NCBI GenBank assembly: GCA_027066595.1
Contig: JAMONG010000143.1
Location: 1 to 10,664, forward strand
Reading direction: 5' to 3'
From: Sulfurovum sp.
Lineage (GTDB): Bacteria > Campylobacterota > Campylobacteria > Campylobacterales > Sulfurovaceae
DNA length: 10,664 bases
In this document: in pieces, positions 7,037 through 10,664 of the stretch
Numbering within the stretch: position 1 is the first letter of the stretch
Layout: every line of letters begins with the position of its first letter
Made by a program: the position numbers and the translations under genes
The notes under the pieces: generated by a model
Told to the model about the DNA's origin: nothing
What the model saw: only the letters and a program-made list of their open reading frames with translations
The model's database searches: none

Positions 7037-7687
7037 ATGGAAGAACTAAAAATAGAACTACAAAACCGTATAGCAATCTATGGATTGATTTCAAGACTCA
7101 TGTTAGTCGAAGTCGATGATGCCTTTTTAGATACGATAGAAAAAGATGAAGACCTTTTATCTCTCTTCCCTAACTACAAAGAATGGAGTAAGCGTACAGA
7201 ACTTTCACGTAAAGAGCTTATAGATGAACACTATAATGTAGACTTTACAAGTCTCTTTTTAATGCACTTAGTTCCTTATGAGTCATTCTATAGAAGAGAT
7301 GATCAGATGATAGAATCTGGTGGAAGTAACCCTGTACTTGACCTTTACAATGAGTTAGACTTTTCTGTTGAACTTTCTAAAGCCAGAGTGGTAAGTCCTG
7401 ACCATATCGGGGTAGAGTTAGAGTTTATGTATATGCTGTGCGTGGCTTCACTAAAGGCCTTTAACGAAGATGACAAAGATGCTTTATGTGAACTCTATCA
7501 AGTGCAACGTGCTTTCTTGAAAGAACATCTTTTAGAGTGGGGACCACTTTTTCTTATCAATGCCAAAAGAGAATCTAGAACACCTCTTTACCATGATGGA
7601 ACAGAGCTTACTTTAGAGTTTATCCTCTCTGACTTTGAGTATGTGACTGAAAAGTTGGCAGATTATTGTGGGAATCCTGTTAACTAA
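7037..7687 (+). CDS. TorD/DmsD-family molybdoenzyme maturation chaperone
   Basis: A 216-residue, largely helical, soluble protein with the TorD/DmsD-family hallmarks. PYESFY lies at 80-85, PDHIGVELEFM at 121-131, and HLLEW near 164-168. Such chaperones bind the Tat signal of a molybdoenzyme and hold it until the cofactor is inserted. The obvious client is the Tat-bearing catalytic subunit encoded just upstream. The ribosome site is weak (AAAGAA at 7023-7028), but no other in-frame start exists before an upstream stop at 7001. Its TAA shares its final A with the ATG of the next gene (TAATG), indicating translational coupling to the ferredoxin-like protein. Family confidence is high; the client assignment is inference from position. 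Confidence 0.88.
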   Translation: MEELKIELQNRIAIYGLISRLMLVEVDDAFLDTIEKDEDLLSLFPNYKEWSKRTELSRKELIDEHYNVDFTSLFLMHLVPYESFYRRDDQMIESGGSNPVLDLYNELDFSVELSKARVVSPDHIGVELEFMYMLCVASLKAFNEDDKDALCELYQVQRAFLKEHLLEWGPLFLINAKRESRTPLYHDGTELTLEFILSDFEYVTEKLADYCGNPVN

Positions 7688-8814
7688 TGTCTCTGTATTT
7701 TAATGTCTCTGCATGTGTAAGAGCTACATCAAAATTTTCAGACTGTACGAAATGTATAGATGCTTGTCCAGAGTCTATACAACTTCTTGAAAACTTACCA
7801 TCTTTTGCAAATAAAACAGGGGTAGAAGCGGCAGCATGTATAGGGGTATGTCCTACAGAAGCTTTTTCACTTTCGGACTTTTCTACTACGGAGTTTTTCT
7901 TTTCATTTTTAGACTCAAAAATAAGGCTTATTTCTCCTAAGTTTAACGTGCCATGCATCTCTGTACTTTCCGTGGAACATCTTATTTCACTGGCATTGGC
8001 ATCAGATGAGCCTATTACTTTAGATATGTCTTCTTATGATGAAGAGAGTATCTTGTATGAACAGATAGATGCACGTATCGAAGAAGCCAATTTTGTGCTC
8101 TCTTCTTTTTCTGAGAAACGTTTAGAGACAAACAGTGAAAAACCTGAGACTGTAGAGAAAAAAGAGCCAGAAGAAGAAGTCTCTTCAAGACGTTCGTTTT
8201 TAGGTAATGCTTCACTCAAAGGTGTGGTAAAACATAAAATGACCTTTGACGAGGCTGTGGAGGCAGATGAGCTAAAAGCATTTAAGTTAGATGCCATCAC
8301 CATAGCCAAAATAAAAGAGAAAAATTTACCAGATAAAAGAAAGATACTCTTTACCGTACTCAAACACGTTGACCACCCTGATGCTTTTGAAATTTTGGCA
8401 GAAGAAGATGTAAGCTTTACCTCTCAAAAGTTTGTAGATGATACCTGTACCAACTGTCAAATATGTTACCGTATTTGTCCTACTGGGGCACTCTCTAGTG
8501 ATGGTAAGTTTTCACTTATTCATTTTGATGCAATGCTCTGTGTAAAGTGTCGCCTTTGTCATGATGTTTGTGAACCTGACTCTATACAACTGCAAGCAGG
8601 TTTCGAGATAAAAGAATTTTTTGAACCAACCCAAAGAACACTTGCTACTTTTAACATCAAAAGATGTAATGAATGTGGTAATAACTTTACCTACAAAGGT
8701 GGAGAACAAGCTTGTCCACGTTGTATGGTCGAAGAGGAAGAAGCAATGTTCTTACACTCAAATGCTTTACAGATGAAAGCAGATTTAGAAACTAAAAGTG
8801 AGGATAATAATTAG
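7687..8814 (+). CDS. Multidomain ferredoxin-like protein: degenerate ferredoxin, linker with Tat-like motif, 2[4Fe-4S] domain, zinc ribbon-like tail
   Basis: 375 residues. The N-terminal part has six cysteines (C10, C20, C23, C27, C51, C55) in a ferredoxin-like layout that lacks two ligands in its second half (positions 45 and 48 are Gly and Ala), so at most one cluster is likely complete. A middle region (about 56-140) is followed by a charged linker (142-165). SSRRSFLGNA (167-176) looks like a twin-arginine motif but is internal and has no hydrophobic stretch after it. The C-terminal region has a complete 2[4Fe-4S] ferredoxin (C254/257/260/264 and C285/288/291/295). It ends in CNEC (327-330) and CPRC (343-346), a probable zinc ribbon or rubredoxin-like site. 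It is probably cytoplasmic, serving electron supply or assembly for the molybdoenzyme. NapF/NapG-like ferredoxins are the nearest analogy. The exact role is unknown. Confidence 0.82.
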   Translation: MSLYFNVSACVRATSKFSDCTKCIDACPESIQLLENLPSFANKTGVEAAACIGVCPTEAFSLSDFSTTEFFFSFLDSKIRLISPKFNVPCISVLSVEHLISLALASDEPITLDMSSYDEESILYEQIDARIEEANFVLSSFSEKRLETNSEKPETVEKKEPEEEVSSRRSFLGNASLKGVVKHKMTFDEAVEADELKAFKLDAITIAKIKEKNLPDKRKILFTVLKHVDHPDAFEILAEEDVSFTSQKFVDDTCTNCQICYRICPTGALSSDGKFSLIHFDAMLCVKCRLCHDVCEPDSIQLQAGFEIKEFFEPTQRTLATFNIKRCNECGNNFTYKGGEQACPRCMVEEEEAMFLHSNALQMKADLETKSEDNN

Positions 8815-9294
8815 ATGCAACCTCATGAGATAAAGCCAGATACTAAACTTTGTACGATATTGGGTTATAATGCACAAACAGGATATATGAGACGTTATTT
8901 TAATAGAATAATGAAACACAACAGTGAAAATGCAACAGCCATTGCACTTAACATTACCGATGAACATTTTGACTTTACTATGTCTAACGTAGGACAATCA
9001 AAAGTTGATAAAATGATGATTGAACGTGAGTTCGGTCAAACAGCGATAAAATACTGTGAAAGTATTGATGAGTGTGCTAAAAGAGAAGAACGTGTAGACT
9101 TCATTGAAGTAAAAGATGGAAAAGTATTTGGTTACTGTTTAGCCGATGAGGCTAAGGCACTGTTTGAAAAACCAGAGTTTTTAGATGACCAGATACTCTT
9201 TGTAGCAAAAGTGATGATACTTGCAAATCGCTGGTTTAATACAAAAATAGACGTAGATAGTATACCTCTACTGATAGGAGAAAATAATGGATAA
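8815..9294 (+). CDS. Uncharacterised 159-aa protein, faint resemblance to AroE substrate-binding domain
   Basis: The ATG directly follows the preceding TAG with no gap, and GAGGAT at 8800-8805 can serve as ribosome site. The protein has no signal peptide or membrane segment. Residues 11-46 (KLCTILGYNA, then YFNRIM, then TAIALNI) follow the rhythm of the shikimate dehydrogenase N-terminus (K-x-x-x-IG-x-P, HN-x-x-F, then a strand). DFIEVKDGKVFGYC (95-108) recalls the AVNT-x-x-x-x-DG-x-x-x-GYNTDG segment. The catalytic Lys/Asp context of AroE and its whole NAD-binding domain are absent. If related, it would be a repurposed single-domain version, not an enzyme of aromatic synthesis. Cysteines occur at 13, 81, 87 and 108 without a cluster motif. 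It overlaps the next gene by 8 bp. That it is a gene is well supported by coupling and a strong reading frame; its function is unknown. Confidence 0.75.
   Translation: MQPHEIKPDTKLCTILGYNAQTGYMRRYFNRIMKHNSENATAIALNITDEHFDFTMSNVGQSKVDKMMIEREFGQTAIKYCESIDECAKREERVDFIEVKDGKVFGYCLADEAKALFEKPEFLDDQILFVAKVMILANRWFNTKIDVDSIPLLIGENNG
9276..9280 (+). promoter_or_regulatory. Shine-Dalgarno for the last accessory-operon gene
   Basis: AGGAG lies six bases before the ATG at 9287, within the end of the previous gene. It favours 9287 over the in-frame ATG three codons later at 9296. Confidence 0.55.
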
Positions 9295-9757
9295 TATGAA
9301 AAATTTAAGAGAAGAATTTGAGAATGTTTCTCAGCAAAACTTTAATGGAACACCAGCATTTGGTCCTGATGGACAGTGTGCAGCAGATGAAGAGGTAGAT
9401 TTAAAAGATTACCCATCTTATACAGAAGCACTCTATGCAAAACTGATAGCACCACATGTCTCAGGCATATATATTTCACGTTGGGATATTAAAGATATTG
9501 CTTTAGCAGCAGGTGATTCGATGGCGATTCATCCACGTAAACGTATGTTTGAGTTGCTAATGAAGTTTGCAACCTCTAAAGAAAATATGCAGGCAGTCTT
9601 AGATGCACTTGAGGCTCATATGGAAGATAAGATAGCTATCTATAATGAGTTCATTACAAACTATCCAAACTCTGCAGAGGTATTTCAACCCAAAATCGAA
9701 AAAGCAAGAAAAACGATGAAACTGTTTCCCAAAATAATTGAAGAGTATTTTGAGTAG
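9287..9757 (+). CDS. Uncharacterised helical 156-aa protein, last gene of the accessory operon
   Basis: I do not recognise this family. The first 40 residues are polar and probably disordered (NGTPAFGPDGQC, with the only cysteine at 31). Residues 42-156 look entirely helical, with the block YISRWDIKDIALAAGD (62-77) and a long amphipathic segment from about 84 to 120, ending in FPKIIEEYFE. There is no signal peptide, membrane helix or metal-binding cluster. It overlaps the preceding gene by 8 bp (ATGGATAA) and has a good ribosome site, so it is co-translated with the chaperone and ferredoxin-like genes. Small size and helical content would suit an assembly factor or adaptor for the molybdoenzyme, but that rests on context alone. 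Confidence 0.72.
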   Translation: MDNMKNLREEFENVSQQNFNGTPAFGPDGQCAADEEVDLKDYPSYTEALYAKLIAPHVSGIYISRWDIKDIALAAGDSMAIHPRKRMFELLMKFATSKENMQAVLDALEAHMEDKIAIYNEFITNYPNSAEVFQPKIEKARKTMKLFPKIIEEYFE

Positions 9758-9778
9758 AAACCAATACGATTTTTAGGG

Positions 9779-9795
9779 TATAATATCTGATATTA
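9779..9795 (+). promoter_or_regulatory. Consensus -10 box overlapped by a 15-bp palindrome, upstream of the DUF2868 gene
   Basis: TATAAT at 9779-9784 is a perfect -10 with a T-run just upstream (9770-9774) and no clear -35. TAATATC (9781-9787) and GATATTA (9789-9795) form a perfect 7-1-7 inverted repeat covering the -10 and the expected start point near 9791. This is a suitable place for a repressor. The promoter lies between genes and should start transcription of the downstream membrane-protein gene separately from the accessory operon. Confidence 0.45.
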
Positions 9796-9810
9796 ACCCA
9801 GTTGGAAAGC

Positions 9811-10664
9811 ATGAATCTTAAATCTTATCTTAACCTCTACCAACTCTTAGAAGTAGACAACAGCACAAAAGAACAACGACGTTCTTTTGGTTTGTCTCAC
9901 ATTCTTTTAGAGAGAAAGCCTGTTGAACAACTCTTAGCATGGATAGAGACTCACAAATCAAAACTTACAAAACCGCTACTCTCCGAGACATTTAGTACCT
10001 ACTTGTATGGTATTACTTTACTCTTAGTCATTGTAGGGTTTTTAACAGGTTTATTTTCGGGTATAGCATTACTTCATTACAATGGGCATGCCCCAGTGAA
10101 TGTCATTTACTTTATGGCAATGGTTATCGCTTTACCTCTACTTACGATGACACTTACGCTTTTTTCAATGTTTAAAGCCCATCAGACACGCTCCGTACTC
10201 ATTCACCTCTCTCCTTCTTACTGGATGGAGAAGATAGTGGCACTTTTGCCCCATAAAGTACAACAAAACCTCCAAGGTTTAAAAATCAATCCTCTTTTGG
10301 CAAACTGGATAGTTATCAAACGTTCGCAGCTCATTGCACTTTTTTTCTCTATAGGGTTACTTGTCGCACTTTTGGTTGTGGTATCTACCAAAGACATCGC
10401 TTTTGCATGGAGTACCACACTACAAGTAGATGCCGCATCGTTTCATAACTTTTTAAAGAGTTTGGCTTTGCCTTGGAGAAGCTGGTTCCCATCCGCAGTA
10501 CCATCGTTAGAACTGATAGAACAAAGTCAGTATTTTAGATTAGGTGACAGACTCAGTGAAGAGATGATACACAACGCTTCCAAGCTTGGAGAGTGGTGGA
10601 AGTTTTTAGCTTTTGCTACCCTTTTTTATGCCATCATTTTACGATTTTTGCTCTATCTACTCTC
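9811..10664 (+). CDS. DUF2868 domain membrane protein, 3' end beyond window
   Basis: The frame is open from the ATG at 9811 (GGAAAG at 9804-9809 as ribosome site) to the window edge, giving 284 residues with no stop. Hydrophobic segments lie at about 66-88, 98-121, 173-192 and 264-284. Recognisable DUF2868 blocks are GHAPVNVIYFMAMVIALPLL (92-111), DIAFAWSTTLQ (195-205), ALPWRSWFPSAVPSLELIEQ (219-238) and SQYFRL (239-244). DUF2868 proteins are usually a few hundred residues and are often encoded directly before a DUF3482 GTPase-like protein, which would lie beyond the right edge. Molecular function is unknown. It has its own promoter and no evident link to the molybdoenzyme genes. Confidence 0.8.
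   Translation, partial: MNLKSYLNLYQLLEVDNSTKEQRRSFGLSHILLERKPVEQLLAWIETHKSKLTKPLLSETFSTYLYGITLLLVIVGFLTGLFSGIALLHYNGHAPVNVIYFMAMVIALPLLTMTLTLFSMFKAHQTRSVLIHLSPSYWMEKIVALLPHKVQQNLQGLKINPLLANWIVIKRSQLIALFFSIGLLVALLVVVSTKDIAFAWSTTLQVDAASFHNFLKSLALPWRSWFPSAVPSLELIEQSQYFRLGDRLSEEMIHNASKLGEWWKFLAFATLFYAIILRFLLYLL

Noticed and set aside
7020..7049. Nine-codon open frame (MKELYLWKN) overlapping the chaperone start, possible leader peptide
   Set aside because: It has no ribosome site, no regulatory residue run and no alternative hairpins around it. It is probably chance.
7680..7958. Reverse-strand open frame of 92 codons under the ferredoxin-like gene
   Set aside because: It is a shadow of a strongly supported gene on the other strand, with no ribosome site and no recognisable domain.
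1..10664. CRISPR arrays, tRNA/rRNA genes, insertion sequences or phage genes
   Set aside because: I saw no regularly spaced direct repeats, tRNA-like cloverleaf, transposase or integrase motif, or terminal inverted repeats.

Overview
The window is AT-rich bacterial DNA with dense, mostly plus-strand genes and strong AAGGAG-type ribosome sites. The gene content is a Tat-exported molybdoenzyme of the sulfur-compound reductase type, ferredoxin-like accessory proteins and DUF302 proteins. Together with a promoter that has an extended -10 but no clear -35, this suggests a Campylobacterota member of the Sulfurovum/Sulfurimonas kind. The taxonomic call is inference from gene content and style; no marker gene is present.

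Layout. (1) 2-1634: two tandem paralogous proteins with repeated DUF302-like domains. The first is cut by the left edge; the second has a signal peptide. (2) 1635-1848: a 214-bp intergenic region ending in a 19-bp perfect inverted repeat that resembles a Fur/PerR-family operator, followed by a strong Shine-Dalgarno. (3) 1849-6902: a three-gene operon in the order B-C-A. It encodes a four-cluster ferredoxin subunit (PsrB-like), an eight-helix NrfD/PsrC-type quinone-reactive membrane anchor, and a 1110-residue Tat-exported molybdopterin catalytic subunit. A GC-rich hairpin follows. (4) 7037-9757: a tightly coupled four-gene accessory operon with its own extended -10 promoter. It encodes a TorD/DmsD-like chaperone, a multidomain ferredoxin/zinc-ribbon protein with an internal Tat-like motif, a 159-aa protein faintly resembling the AroE substrate-binding domain, and a 156-aa unknown. 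(5) 9811 to the right edge: the start of a DUF2868 membrane protein behind its own promoter.

How the genes fit together. The B-C-A proteins should form a periplasm-facing complex that exchanges electrons between the quinone pool (NrfD subunit), the iron-sulfur relay (B) and a Mo/W-bisPGD active site with a cysteine ligand (A). Family knowledge points to an inorganic sulfur compound (polysulfide, sulfur, thiosulfate or tetrathionate reduction, or sulfite oxidation in reverse). The substrate cannot be read from the sequence. The TorD-like protein is the likely maturation and proofreading chaperone for A, and the three co-expressed proteins are candidate dedicated assembly or electron-transfer factors. 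That accessory module is the least understood part of the window.
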